From the NCBI GenBank assembly GCA_905479065.1, contig CAJQLB010000017.1, positions 1-64,000 on the forward strand: a DNA stretch of 64,000 nucleotides, read 5' to 3'. The stretch is from an uncultured Flavobacteriaceae bacterium (GTDB taxonomy: Bacteria > Bacteroidota > Bacteroidia > Flavobacteriales > Flavobacteriaceae). A model generated the notes under the pieces. It saw nothing but the letters and a program-made list of their open reading frames with translations. It was not told the origin of the DNA and ran no database searches. Below are positions 36,487 to 45,649 of this stretch, piece by piece (the first letter of the stretch is position 1; each line of letters begins with the position of its first letter). The position numbers were made by a program, and so were the translations under genes.

Positions 36487-37155
36487 TTAATAATCAGATG
36501 TACCTGTTGAGCCATCGACAATGGCTATGCTCGATGAAAGTCCTAAGCGGTCTACTCCTAGGTCAATAAATTCTTTGGCAATATTGTAATTTCTGATACC
36601 TCCAGAGGCTTTTAATTTTGTGTTTGATTTATGTGCCGCATACTTCATAAGACGAATATTTTTTACAGTGGCTCCTTCAGTACCAAACCCAGTAGACGTT
36701 TTGATAAAGTCTGCACCACATTCAATAGCAATACTGCTCGCTTTAATAATTTCATCATCATCCAAATAACATGTTTCTAAAATTACTTTTAAAACTTTAT
36801 TTGGCATAATTTTTTTGATCGCTCTAATGTCCTCTGCGAAGGCATCATAATCATGACTTTTCAATAAACCGATATTCATCACCATATCGATTTCATCTGC
36901 ACCATCTGAAAGTGCTGATTGCGCTTCAAATAATTTGGATTCTGAACTCATTGCTCCAAGTGGAAAACCAACAACACCACAAATTTTAACTTCTGATTTT
37001 TGAAGTTCCTTTTTAGCTAATTTTATATAACTGCTGTTGACACAAACAGAGAAAAAATGGTGCTCTTTTGCTTCTTGACATAATAATTTAATATCCTGCT
37101 TTGTTGCCGTTGGCTTTAAAAGGGTATGGTCAATGTATTTTTGAATTGGTTTCAT
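36487..37155 (-). CDS. deoC: Deoxyribose-phosphate aldolase
   Basis: A 222-residue class I aldolase that splits 2-deoxyribose-5-phosphate into glyceraldehyde-3-phosphate and acetaldehyde. It begins Y-I-D-H-T-L-L-K-P-T-A, has E-I-D-M-V-M-N-I-G with the proton-relay Asp, V-I-L-E-T-C-Y-L, the Schiff-base Lys in A-D-F-I-K-T-S-T-G-F near residue 150 and the second active-site Lys in L-K-A-S-G-G-I-R near 178. It is the first gene of the deoC-deoD unit. The 171-bp gap to the divergent gene at 37327 holds both promoters. Confidence 0.96.
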   Translation of the reverse strand: MKPIQKYIDHTLLKPTATKQDIKLLCQEAKEHHFFSVCVNSSYIKLAKKELQKSEVKICGVVGFPLGAMSSESKLFEAQSALSDGADEIDMVMNIGLLKSHDYDAFAEDIRAIKKIMPNKVLKVILETCYLDDDEIIKASSIAIECGADFIKTSTGFGTEGATVKNIRLMKYAAHKSNTKLKASGGIRNYNIAKEFIDLGVDRLGLSSSIAIVDGSTGTSDY

Positions 37156-37326
37156 CTCTATTCACTCTTGGATAAAGTTAAGTTATTTTAGTTAAAACAT
37201 TAGGTATTAAAAGACAATTTTACCTAAACAAGATGCATTTAAAAATGTATTTGAAACAATGATATTAATCAGTTTTTAAGATTGCTTTCAGGATTATTTT
37301 TGTTAAAATTATAAATCAATTTAATC

Positions 37327-37875
37327 ATGAAAAAAACATTTTTCACATTTTTAGTAGCGAGTTTACTTGTATTTAATGGTGCCTTTGCACAAGACTCGGA
37401 GGAAAGTCAAGGTTTAAAAGGAGCTTGGTGGGCTCTGGGTCAATTAGAATTTAATGATAACGATGTAAATGATGTCAGTACCTTTACGGTTTTACCTGTC
37501 GTTGGAACTTTTATAAGTCCAACGATTACGTTAGGCTTAGGTGCTGGTTACACAACTACAACATCAGGAGATTCGGACGCTGTTAGTGCGCTTATTATAA
37601 TGCCATTAGTTCGAAACTATTGGAGTCTTAATGAGAAATTTTACATTTTTGGGCAAGCCGATGTTCCTCTCATTTTCGGTGATGGATATACGGGATATGG
37701 TTTTAATTTAAGTCCAGGTATTGACTATTTTGTATCGAGTAAAGTGACTATTGAAGCAACTTTTGGCCAATTTGGATATAATGCCGTAAAACCTGAGAAT
37801 GGTGACACCTTGGGTAGCACATCGTTAGGTGTAAATTTAATGGAAATAAATTTTGGAATTAAATTAATACTTTAA
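37327..37875 (+). CDS. Small outer-membrane beta-barrel protein
   Basis: A 182-residue exported protein (signal peptide MKKTFFTFLVASLLVFNGAFA|Q). It shows eight or so amphipathic strands, including L-G-L-G-A-G-Y-T-T-T-T, K-F-Y-I-F-G-Q-A-D-V and Y-G-F-N-L-S-P-G-I-D-Y-F-V-S-S-K-V-T-I-E in parts, and ends in I-N-F-G-I-K-L-I-L with a hydrophobic terminal strand, as in OmpW/OmpX-sized barrels. Specific role unknown. A TATTTTTG box at 37295-37302 is a likely -7 element; no -33 is obvious. The transcript ends at the hairpin terminator 37946-37984. Confidence 0.85.
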   Translation: MKKTFFTFLVASLLVFNGAFAQDSEESQGLKGAWWALGQLEFNDNDVNDVSTFTVLPVVGTFISPTITLGLGAGYTTTTSGDSDAVSALIIMPLVRNYWSLNEKFYIFGQADVPLIFGDGYTGYGFNLSPGIDYFVSSKVTIEATFGQFGYNAVKPENGDTLGSTSLGVNLMEINFGIKLIL

Positions 37876-37945
37876 AACTGGAAATAGTGAACAACAAAGA
37901 GTCATTTTTATTGAAGTGAGTCTCTTGTTTTAGCCTGTGGTAATC

Positions 37946-37984
37946 AAAAAAGCAACACTCGGTAAAATAAAAGTGTTGCTTTTT
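37946..37984. terminator. Bidirectional rho-independent terminator
   Basis: AAAAAAGCAACACT at 37946-37959 pairs with AGTGTTGCTTTTT at 37972-37984 around a 12-nt loop. The A-run and T-run on both sides make it usable for the outer-membrane gene on the plus strand and for clpB on the minus strand. Confidence 0.85.
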
Positions 37985-38014
37985 AACTAACTAATCAAAC
38001 TATAACATATATTT

Positions 38015-40618
38015 TCAAAGCCCCTCCACAAGATCCGCTTGATTTCTAAAGATTAAAGTGGTGTCAAACACATCGAGTAAAATGATGCTGTCTCCTGAGA
38101 CTTTTCCGGCTAGTATTTGTTTGCTCAATTCATTTAAAACATCTTTTTGAATAACTCTTTTAACAGGTCTAGCTCCGTATTCTGGGTGGTATCCTTTTTT
38201 AGCTAAATGTGCAATAGATTCCTGTGTAGCATCAAATGTGATTCCCTGAAGTGAAAGCATTCTTGTTAACGATTTTAATTGGAGTTCCACGATTTCTGCA
38301 ATATTGTCTTTACTTAAAGGAGTAAACATCACAGTGTCGTCAATCCGATTTAAAAATTCTGGTCTTAGATGTTGTTTTAAGGAGTTAAGGACGTCCTTCT
38401 TTGCAGATTCTGCAGCAGATTGGATGTTTTTTGATTTTTCAAAATGTTCCTGAATAAGTTGACTTCCTATATTTGAGGTCATGATAATAATACTATTCTT
38501 AAAATCAGCAATCCGGCCTTTGTTATCTGTTAATCTCCCTTCATCTAGAACTTGTAGTAAAATATTAAAGGTGTCTGGATGTGCTTTTTCAATTTCATCA
38601 AGCAATACAACTGAATAAGGCTTTCGTCTAACTGCTTCGGTCAATTGGCCGCCTTCATCATAACCGACGTATCCTGGAGGTGCTCCAACTAATCTACTCA
38701 CTGAGTGACGCTCTTGGTACTCGCTCATGTCAATCCTGGTCATTGCATTATCATCATCAAATAGATACTCTGCAAGTGCTTTGGCTAGCTCAGTTTTACC
38801 AACACCAGTAGTCCCTAAAAATAAAAAAGTCCCTATGGGTTTATTTGGATTTTGTAATCCAGCTCGACTTCTTCTTACGGCATCACTAACAGCTGTGATA
38901 GCCTCATCTTGACCAATAACTCTTTTATGTATATCATCTTCAAGCTTTAAGAGTTTTTCTCGTTCACTTTGAATCATTTTAGTGACTGGAATTCCTGTCC
39001 ATTTTGCAACGACTTCTGCGATGTCTTCTGAGGTCACTTCTTCTTTAATTAAAGTATTCCCTTGTTGGTTCGATAGGGTTTCTTGATGCATTTCGAGAGC
39101 TTCTTGAGCTTCTTTTATTTTGCCATAACGAATTTCAGCAACTTTTCCATAATTTCCATCTCTCTCAGCGCGTTCTGCCTCAAGCTTATAATTTTCAATA
39201 GCTCCTTTTACTGATTGAATGTTATCCACTACTTCTTTTTCACTTCTCCATTTTGCGCTAATTTCATTTCTTTCTTCTTTTAAATTAGCTAAATCCGAAC
39301 GAAGAGCTTTGAGTTTAATATCGTCTTTTTCACGCTTGATCGCTTCAATTTCAATTTCTAACTGCATAACTTTTCTATCTAAAACATCTAATTCTTCTGG
39401 TTTTGAATTTATTTCCATTCTAAGTTTTGATGCAGCTTCGTCCATGAGATCAATGGCCTTATCTGGTAAAAAACGATTAGTAATATAGCGCTCAGAAAGT
39501 TTAACTGCTCCAATAATAGCTTCATCTTTAATACGTACTTTATGGTGAGTTTCATATTTTTCTTTGATACCTCTTAAAATTGAGATGGCACTCTCAGTGT
39601 CGGGTTCATTCACCATGACCTTTTGAAATCTACGTTCTAACGCCTTGTCTTTTTCAAAATATTTTTGATACTCATCGAGTGTTGTGGCTCCAATTGCTCT
39701 GAGTTCACCTCGAGCTAAAGCGGGTTTCAATATATTAGCTGCGTCCATCGCTCCCTGTCCACCACCAGCTCCCACCAATGTGTGAATTTCATCTATGAAT
39801 AACACAACATCTCCATTACTTGTCGTCACCTCTTTAATGACTGCTTTTAAGCGTTCTTCAAATTCTCCCTTAAATTTCGCTCCAGCTATGAGGGCCCCCA
39901 TGTCTAATGCGAAAATTTGTTTGTCTTTTAAGTTTTCTGGAATATCACCATCAATAATTCGGTGTGCTAATCCTTCCGCAATAGCAGTTTTCCCTGTGCC
40001 TGGTTCGCCAACTAAAATAGGATTGTTCTTGGTTCGTCTTGATAATATTTGTAAAATTCTTCTTATTTCTTCATCACGACCAATAACGGGATCTAACTTA
40101 CCATCTTTAGCTAATTGATTTAAGTTTTTAGCATATTTTTCTAGCGAATTGTATGTGTCCTCTTGACTTTGGGAGGTCACTCGATTACCTTTCCGTAATT
40201 CGTGAATAGCTGAAAGTAAACTCTTTTCTGTGACTCCTTGGTCTTTTAACATTTGAGAAATATTCGTATTTGATTTAAAAATAGCAAGAATAAGGTGTTC
40301 AACAGATACATACTCATCTTTCATTTTTTTTGCAATAATAGCGGCTTCATTCAATGTTTTTCCTGTTTTCTGGGACCACATAATGTCAGTACCAGAAACT
40401 TTCGAGATACTTTTTAATTGATTGTTTAGTGCGTGTTTGAGAGTTTCAATCTTAACATTAAGTTTTTTAAGTAAAAAAGGGAGTACATATTTGTCAGTGT
40501 CAAAAATAGCTTTAAAAAGATGTTCATTTTCAATTGTCTGATGTTCGTTTTCTTGAGCTATTAATTGTGCTCTTTGCAATGACTCTTGAGATTTGATTGT
40601 ATAATTGTTTGGGTTCAT
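38015..40618 (-). CDS. clpB: ATP-dependent disaggregase ClpB
   Basis: An 867-residue Hsp100 chaperone, standard length. It has the N-terminal Clp_N repeat domain (1-145), NBD1 with G-E-P-G-T-G-K-T-A near residue 205, an M-domain coiled coil (about 400-525) that separates ClpB from ClpA/ClpC, and NBD2 with G-T-T-G-V-G-K-T-E near 606, G-Y-V-G-Y-D-E-G-G as pore loop, and the C-terminal D2-small domain ([16 protein letters not shown]). With DnaK it rescues aggregated proteins after heat stress. Two short palindromes in the 203-bp divergent region with the laminarinase gene could be regulatory. Confidence 0.98.
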   Translation of the reverse strand: MNPNNYTIKSQESLQRAQLIAQENEHQTIENEHLFKAIFDTDKYVLPFLLKKLNVKIETLKHALNNQLKSISKVSGTDIMWSQKTGKTLNEAAIIAKKMKDEYVSVEHLILAIFKSNTNISQMLKDQGVTEKSLLSAIHELRKGNRVTSQSQEDTYNSLEKYAKNLNQLAKDGKLDPVIGRDEEIRRILQILSRRTKNNPILVGEPGTGKTAIAEGLAHRIIDGDIPENLKDKQIFALDMGALIAGAKFKGEFEERLKAVIKEVTTSNGDVVLFIDEIHTLVGAGGGQGAMDAANILKPALARGELRAIGATTLDEYQKYFEKDKALERRFQKVMVNEPDTESAISILRGIKEKYETHHKVRIKDEAIIGAVKLSERYITNRFLPDKAIDLMDEAASKLRMEINSKPEELDVLDRKVMQLEIEIEAIKREKDDIKLKALRSDLANLKEERNEISAKWRSEKEVVDNIQSVKGAIENYKLEAERAERDGNYGKVAEIRYGKIKEAQEALEMHQETLSNQQGNTLIKEEVTSEDIAEVVAKWTGIPVTKMIQSEREKLLKLEDDIHKRVIGQDEAITAVSDAVRRSRAGLQNPNKPIGTFLFLGTTGVGKTELAKALAEYLFDDDNAMTRIDMSEYQERHSVSRLVGAPPGYVGYDEGGQLTEAVRRKPYSVVLLDEIEKAHPDTFNILLQVLDEGRLTDNKGRIADFKNSIIIMTSNIGSQLIQEHFEKSKNIQSAAESAKKDVLNSLKQHLRPEFLNRIDDTVMFTPLSKDNIAEIVELQLKSLTRMLSLQGITFDATQESIAHLAKKGYHPEYGARPVKRVIQKDVLNELSKQILAGKVSGDSIILLDVFDTTLIFRNQADLVEGL

Positions 40619-40670
40619 AATGTTGTGTTTTTTTTATTTATTGTCAATTACCTTACCATTACAGGTCATC

Positions 40671-40714
40671 AGACAAAATGTCTTAAAAAACAGAAGTTTA
40701 CATGACTTTTTGTC
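40671..40714. promoter_or_regulatory. Paired palindromes between clpB and the GH16 gene
   Basis: AGACAAAATGTCT at 40671-40683 and GACTTTTTGTC at 40704-40714 are inverted repeats whose centres are 32 bp apart, about three helical turns. They lie 53-96 bp upstream of the clpB start. They may be operator half-sites for clpB or for the divergent gene. No known regulator is implied. Confidence 0.35.
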
Positions 40715-40821
40715 TTATTTTGTAATTTACCTTGATTATCGAGAATTGTGTATAGTCGATGTATTGGTAACATTTTGGGTTATTGATTTTTAAATGATAA
40801 TTTTGGCTGAAATTGTTACAA

Positions 40822-42447
40822 ATGAACAGAGTTAGTTATTCCATAATTTCAATGCTGCTATGTTGCTGTGCAGGATTTACGCAAAATTATGACGGATTTG
40901 AGCCTTTTGATGCATTAACAACAAATGAATTCTTAGATGATAATGGTTCGACATTCGCCTCTGTGGAAAGTATATCCTTAGGTGGTGAGAATGGTGTAAA
41001 TTCAGAGGGTGAATATGGATACGTGGTGACCAAGGCAACTTCTGATCCTTGGCAAGCAGCCGCTTTAGTGTTACAAGATAATTATATGGATTTAACGAAC
41101 GTTAGGACCATTGAAGTTGATATTTATTCGAATGAGTCAACTTTTATACTTGCGAAGGCAGTTGATGGGGTTAACGGAGGAACCGAGGGAGCAACAGATG
41201 CTCAACACCCTGGTGGTGGGTGGGCTACTTTGATTTTTAACTTTGATATCCCAAAAGATGGTGGTGTTGCTGCTTTTGATGAGTTTTCAAAACTTTTTTT
41301 CTTTCCCCTATGGAATGGTGACGGATGGGATGGTTCTGTTGGCAACAGTGCCGTTACAGCTACTGCCTATGACAATGTGAAATATTCGGCTGGTGCTGAA
41401 ATTAATTCAAATCCTGACTCTGACCCGTCTTTTGACAACCTAGTATGGTACGATGAGTTTGATGGTAACGGAGCAATTGATGGTTCTAAATGGCATCATC
41501 AAACACAGTTGATAGCGGGTGATAGTTGGGCCAATAACGAAAAACAGCACTATACAAATAGGACCACTAATTCATATGTTAATAACGGAACTTTGAAAAT
41601 TGTCGCTAGAGAAGAGTCTTACACTGATCAAGGAGTTACGAAACAATATACATCTGCAAGACTTAATTCAAAATATGCTTTTCAAAATGGGCGTGTTGAG
41701 GTGAGAGCAAAATTACCCTCTTTCGCTGGAACTTGGCCAGCAATTTGGCTTTTAGGACAAAATATAAATGAAGATGGTTCTTATTGGGATAATTTAGGGT
41801 TTGGAACTACCTCTTGGCCTTTTTGTGGTGAAATAGACATTATGGAACCAAACATTCCTAAAACAGAAATTCTAGCCACATGGCATTGGGATAATGGAAG
41901 TGGTTATACGATGAACAGTGACTTTATTGAAGTATCAAATAGTGAAACTTCTCAAAATTTTCATCTTTATGCTCTTGAATGGACCTCCAATACAATGAAA
42001 ATATATTTTGACGATATTTTGGTTAATGAAATGAACACGTTTGCGCCATTTAATCAAGATTTTTTTATTTTACTGAATCTAGCTATGGGAGGTAATTTGG
42101 GCGGCAATATTGATCCTAATTTTTCACAAGATAGAATGGAAATTGATTATGTAAGAGTCTACCAGCAAAGTACATTGAGCGATGCAGAATTTAGTTTCGA
42201 TAATCAACGAATAAATATTTCACCTAACCCAGTCGAAGAAGTGTTGACTATTGTCACTTCTTTTAAAAATGAAACAGTAAAGTTAATTATTTCCGACGTC
42301 ACTGGTCGAGAGGTTATGAATCAAGTTGTTCACATGAAAGACGGGATGATTCAAGTAGATGCGACGTCTTTTTTATCTGGTTTGTATTTCGGAAGGTTAT
42401 ATTTTGGAGATACTAAAAATAAGGTGATTAAATTCATAAAAAAATAA
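40822..42447 (+). CDS. Secreted GH16 endo-beta-1,3-glucanase (laminarinase-like), T9SS type A
   Basis: The start at 40822 (MNRVSYSIISMLLCCCAGFT|Q) is preferred to 40813; 541 residues. Residues about 20-190 form a beta-sandwich resembling the carbohydrate-binding domain often placed before flavobacterial GH16 enzymes (ending T-A-Y-D-N-V-K-Y). The GH16 domain (about 200-450) opens L-V-W-Y-D-E-F-D-G-N-G and carries the catalytic E-I-D-I-M-E motif after W-P-F-C-G, with A-R-L-N-S-K and the final D-Y-V-R-V-Y. The last 70 residues start I-S-P-N-P-V-E-E and end in a basic strand, a type-A T9SS sorting domain. It should hydrolyse laminarin-type glucans at the cell surface or outside. No SusCD pair accompanies it. 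Confidence 0.93.
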   Translation: MNRVSYSIISMLLCCCAGFTQNYDGFEPFDALTTNEFLDDNGSTFASVESISLGGENGVNSEGEYGYVVTKATSDPWQAAALVLQDNYMDLTNVRTIEVDIYSNESTFILAKAVDGVNGGTEGATDAQHPGGGWATLIFNFDIPKDGGVAAFDEFSKLFFFPLWNGDGWDGSVGNSAVTATAYDNVKYSAGAEINSNPDSDPSFDNLVWYDEFDGNGAIDGSKWHHQTQLIAGDSWANNEKQHYTNRTTNSYVNNGTLKIVAREESYTDQGVTKQYTSARLNSKYAFQNGRVEVRAKLPSFAGTWPAIWLLGQNINEDGSYWDNLGFGTTSWPFCGEIDIMEPNIPKTEILATWHWDNGSGYTMNSDFIEVSNSETSQNFHLYALEWTSNTMKIYFDDILVNEMNTFAPFNQDFFILLNLAMGGNLGGNIDPNFSQDRMEIDYVRVYQQSTLSDAEFSFDNQRINISPNPVEEVLTIVTSFKNETVKLIISDVTGREVMNQVVHMKDGMIQVDATSFLSGLYFGRLYFGDTKNKVIKFIKK

Positions 42448-42471
42448 TCTTAATTAAGATGATTTAAAAAT

Positions 42472-42861
42472 ATGGGACTATTTACGAAACTTTTTAAACA
42501 GCAAGATCAAACCATAACGGATCTGCAAGTGCCATGGATTCATTTATCAAATGTAGATCAGTTGGCTGAAATAGAAGAGCACTCAATATTAAAAACGCAA
42601 CTTATTTTCAAACACTCAACACGTTGTGGAATCAGTAGAATGGTAAAGAAACAATTTGAAAATGATTTTGATCCATCGCTCAATATTGATTTATTTTATC
42701 TTGATTTATTAAAATTTCGTGATGTTTCTAACGAAATTGAATCAAAGTTTCAAATTAGTCATGAGTCACCACAAATAATAATTATTAAAAATGGTAATGC
42801 TGTCACTCATGCCAGTCATAGTGATATAAATAATGTAGAACTTATTAGATTTATTTTGTGA
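42472..42861 (+). CDS. ytxJ: YtxJ-type monothiol bacilliredoxin-like protein
   Basis: A 129-residue cytoplasmic thioredoxin-fold protein. L-I-F-K-H-S-T-R-C-G-I-S-R-M places a single redox Cys where thioredoxins have CxxC, as in YtxJ, the 'bacillithiol system redox-active protein' found in Firmicutes and Bacteroidota. The cis-Pro region is S-P-Q-I-I-I-I-K-N-G near residue 100. It implies, from family knowledge, that this organism may use bacillithiol. It starts 24 bp after the laminarinase stop and could be co-transcribed with it. A strong terminator follows directly. Confidence 0.85.
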   Translation: MGLFTKLFKQQDQTITDLQVPWIHLSNVDQLAEIEEHSILKTQLIFKHSTRCGISRMVKKQFENDFDPSLNIDLFYLDLLKFRDVSNEIESKFQISHESPQIIIIKNGNAVTHASHSDINNVELIRFIL

Positions 42862-42862
42862 T

Positions 42863-42905
42863 AAAAAAAGAGCTTCCATTTATTTCAAATGGAAGCTCTT
42901 TTTTT
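42863..42905. terminator. Bidirectional rho-independent terminator
   Basis: A 19-nt arm (42863-42881, core GAGCTTCCATTT) pairs perfectly with 42887-42905 around the loop ATTTC, with A and T runs on both sides. It begins 1 bp after the ytxJ stop and touches the stop codon of the convergent lipoprotein gene, so it serves both. Confidence 0.93.
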
Positions 42906-44086
42906 TAATTTAATTTATTGTACCTCATAACGTCAATGAGTTGTAATCTCAAGTCTTCGCTTGAATCAAAAATCATTTGTTCGTTTGTTGGAAAGTAAAC
43001 ACTTTTTTCTCTTGTTAAAGCTCTGTCAAAGCGTGTTAAAGCCCTAAAGTCTCCGCTGTAAGTCCCAAAATTATTTTCAAATACCAACTTACTATCTATC
43101 GGAATCGTTTTCAGAATAGTGTTTGTTTTTAAATTTACAAAAGTAACCTCAGCAAGGATTTCACTTGTTTTAAATTGATTAAACGCAAAAAATCGCGCCC
43201 TAACTTGTTTTATTTTATCAATTTTCACATCGTTCCCTAGAGAATCCTTCAGAACGTTTCCATCGATATCTAGCTGATATTCCCAACCGTCAACAATATT
43301 TTTATTTCGGATAAATTGTTTTTCAGTTAATGCTTCAGGAGATATTAATATTTGTTTAATATCAACATTCATTTCAAAATCATATCTCATAGACTCTTTT
43401 GCAAAATTATGATACTGAATCCACTGATGATTAATGGTAGCATCCTTTATATTAGCAACTTCCTCTTTTATATATGTTGGAATAATTTGATCAGTGGTAT
43501 CAAAAAGATTAATTATAACATGATCAATACCTTTCAGATGAGCATTTTTTATCAGTTCTCTAGTGTTTTTAAAGTTTGGATTTATGTCTTCCACGTATGT
43601 AAATAGCTTGTGAGCCTTTCTAGCGTCATACTTGTCCTCAGAGGATAATAATATTAAACCATTGTTAAACATATGATTGGAGACCTTAAATTGATATTCT
43701 TGAATATCCTTTGAGTAATCTATAAAAGTTAAATTAACAATATGATTTCCAATTTTCATTGGAAGATATGGCTTGATAGCTTCTTGGCGATAGTCCAGTT
43801 TCACATATAATTCAAAAATTGACTTTAATAATTCTGGATTATCACCCTTTTTGAAGTGATTAATCCTTTTTATATCTCTTTTAACAACTTGTTCGTAAGC
43901 ATCTTTCAGCAATAGTACATAGTGCTGCTTCCTTTTGTCACTCTTGTTTTTATTGAGTTTTTTTAGAGCGTTACTAATAACGGCGTCATAATTACCTAAT
44001 TGTAACTGTTTTTCAATTTGCTTTCTTCCACCACAAGACAGAAGTCCTGAAAGAAGCACTAATAATAGGAGTAGTTTTTTCATCAT
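42905..44086 (-). CDS. Lipoprotein of unknown function
   Basis: The start is set at the double ATG at 44081-44086, which gives the lipoprotein signal MMKKLLLLLVLLSGLLSC|GG; the upstream ATG (44107) only adds polar residues. The mature protein (about 375 residues) starts with TPR-like helices (Q-L-Q-L-G-N-Y-D-A-V-I-S-N-A-L-K-K-L) and continues with a mixed region including I-D-G-N-V-L-K-D-S-L-G-N-D-V-K and a C-terminal Y-S-G-D-F-R-A-L-T motif. I recognise it only as a conserved flavobacterial lipoprotein. It stands alone between a shared terminator and a 172-bp gap. Confidence 0.75.
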   Translation of the reverse strand: MMKKLLLLLVLLSGLLSCGGRKQIEKQLQLGNYDAVISNALKKLNKNKSDKRKQHYVLLLKDAYEQVVKRDIKRINHFKKGDNPELLKSIFELYVKLDYRQEAIKPYLPMKIGNHIVNLTFIDYSKDIQEYQFKVSNHMFNNGLILLSSEDKYDARKAHKLFTYVEDINPNFKNTRELIKNAHLKGIDHVIINLFDTTDQIIPTYIKEEVANIKDATINHQWIQYHNFAKESMRYDFEMNVDIKQILISPEALTEKQFIRNKNIVDGWEYQLDIDGNVLKDSLGNDVKIDKIKQVRARFFAFNQFKTSEILAEVTFVNLKTNTILKTIPIDSKLVFENNFGTYSGDFRALTRFDRALTREKSVYFPTNEQMIFDSSEDLRLQLIDVMRYNKLN

Positions 44087-44258
44087 CTTGAGTTTTAAAT
44101 TATACATATAAAACGCTTTTCAAAGATAATGCCAAACTGAATTTTGAAATGAATATTAATAAGATCTTAAAGCAAAATTCGTACCCACACAAGATTATAG
44201 GAATACGTACTTGAACCCTTTAGGCTTTTAAGAAGTTATCCAATAAGCAGATAAAATA

Positions 44259-45539
44259 TTACTTTTCGTAAACAGGAAGTAATTTTGTTTTAACTTCCCC
44301 AAATCCGATTCTCACATCATCATTCTCACTGAAAGCTCTCATGATTACAGTGTCATTGTCTTGAATGAATTTTCGTTCTGATCCGTCTTTCATTTTTAAT
44401 GGCTTTTCACCTCGCCAGGTTAACTCCAACATCGATCCATATGAATCTTCCGTTGGCCCTGAAATTGTTCCACTACCCATCATATCCCCAGAATTAACAG
44501 GACATCCGTTGACAGTGTGGTGTGCTAGTTGTTGTGCCATATTCCAATACATGTACCTGAAATTAGATCGACAAACAATTGTTTCTTTTGCCTCCTGAGG
44601 TTTAATCGAAGCTTCCAAGTTAATATCGTAACTGTTCTTTCCTCCCAATTGCAAATATGGAAGTGGCTGCGGGTGCTGTTTTGGAGATTCAACACGAAAT
44701 GGCTCAAGAGCGTCCAAAGTGACAATCCACGGTGATATTGTCGATGCAAAATTTTTCCCTAAAAAAGGGCCTAAGGGCACATACTCCCATTTTTGTATGT
44801 CGCGAGCGCTCCAATCATTAAATAACACCAATCCAAAAATATATTCTTCTGCTTCGGAAATCGGAATAGGCTCACCTAAATCATTGGCATCAGTTGTAAT
44901 AAATGCCATCTCTAACTCAAAATCTACCAGATTACTTGGGCCAAACGTCGGGACTGTGGCCCCTGCTGGTAATGTTTGACCTTGTGGTCTATGAATTGGA
45001 ATTCCAGAGGGAATAATGGAAGAGCTTCTACCGTGATAGCCAACTGGAAGATGAAGCCAATTAGGCATCAAGGCATTATCTTTGCCTCTAAACATGGTTC
45101 CAACGTTCGTAGCATGTTCTTTACTTGCATAAAAGTCAGTGTAATCACCGATTTGTACAGGTAACTGCATCTCAATTTCATCAAGTCGAAATAAAACTAT
45201 TTCTTTATTTTTTTTATTGTTTTTTAGGGTATCGTCAGTGTCATCAAATATGTCTGCAATTCTGTTTCTAACCAAGCGCCAAGTTTTGCGACCATCGGCT
45301 ATAAAGTCATTCAATGTGTCTTGAAGAAAAATATCATCTGTTAAAGGAATGCCATCAAAATACCCTAATTGATGCAGGGCACCTAAATCAATTGCTGTAT
45401 CACCGATTCTAGTTCCAATCGTAACAATATCATCACGAGTTAAAAACACACCAAATGGTATATTTTGAATTGGAAAATCAGAATTTTTATCTACATGTAG
45501 CCAAGATGCTCTGTCAGGATTATTTGCTGAAATAGACAT
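44259..45539 (-). CDS. fahA: Fumarylacetoacetase
   Basis: A 426-residue enzyme, the usual length, that hydrolyses 4-fumarylacetoacetate to fumarate and acetoacetate in the last step of tyrosine catabolism. The N-terminal SH3-like domain contains I-P-F-G-V-F. The catalytic and metal-binding residues are in D-Y-T-D-F-Y-A-S near 130, F-E-L-E-M-A-F near 207 and N-D-W-S-A-R-D-I-Q near 240, with G-K-N-F-A-S-T-I-S-P-W and the late G-S-G-T-I-S-G motif. No other tyrosine-pathway gene is adjacent. It is divergent from glyA. Confidence 0.96.
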   Translation of the reverse strand: MSISANNPDRASWLHVDKNSDFPIQNIPFGVFLTRDDIVTIGTRIGDTAIDLGALHQLGYFDGIPLTDDIFLQDTLNDFIADGRKTWRLVRNRIADIFDDTDDTLKNNKKNKEIVLFRLDEIEMQLPVQIGDYTDFYASKEHATNVGTMFRGKDNALMPNWLHLPVGYHGRSSSIIPSGIPIHRPQGQTLPAGATVPTFGPSNLVDFELEMAFITTDANDLGEPIPISEAEEYIFGLVLFNDWSARDIQKWEYVPLGPFLGKNFASTISPWIVTLDALEPFRVESPKQHPQPLPYLQLGGKNSYDINLEASIKPQEAKETIVCRSNFRYMYWNMAQQLAHHTVNGCPVNSGDMMGSGTISGPTEDSYGSMLELTWRGEKPLKMKDGSERKFIQDNDTVIMRAFSENDDVRIGFGEVKTKLLPVYEK

Positions 45540-45587
45540 AATATATTGTTGATTAATTGTTATTAAATTCTCTGTAAATATATGTTT

Positions 45588-45622
45588 TTTGACTTATTAA
45601 ACTAATCAATTCACTATTTTTG
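45588..45622 (+). promoter_or_regulatory. glyA promoter
   Basis: TTTG at 45588-45591 and the perfect -7 box TATTTTTG at 45615-45622 are separated by 23 nt, the long end of the normal range. The start would be near 45629, about 20 nt before the glyA ATG at 45650. Confidence 0.55.
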
Positions 45623-45649
45623 ATAAATATTTAACCTTAAGAGTATTTT

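Noticed and set aside
40732-40777. Possible fifth copy of the tandem operator upstream of the GH16 gene (TTGATTATCGAG and TGTATAGTCGAT)
   Set aside because: The period is 17 bp instead of 20-21 and the box after it (TAACATTT) is a poor -7 match, so it is not counted in the regulon; a genome-wide model could re-admit it.
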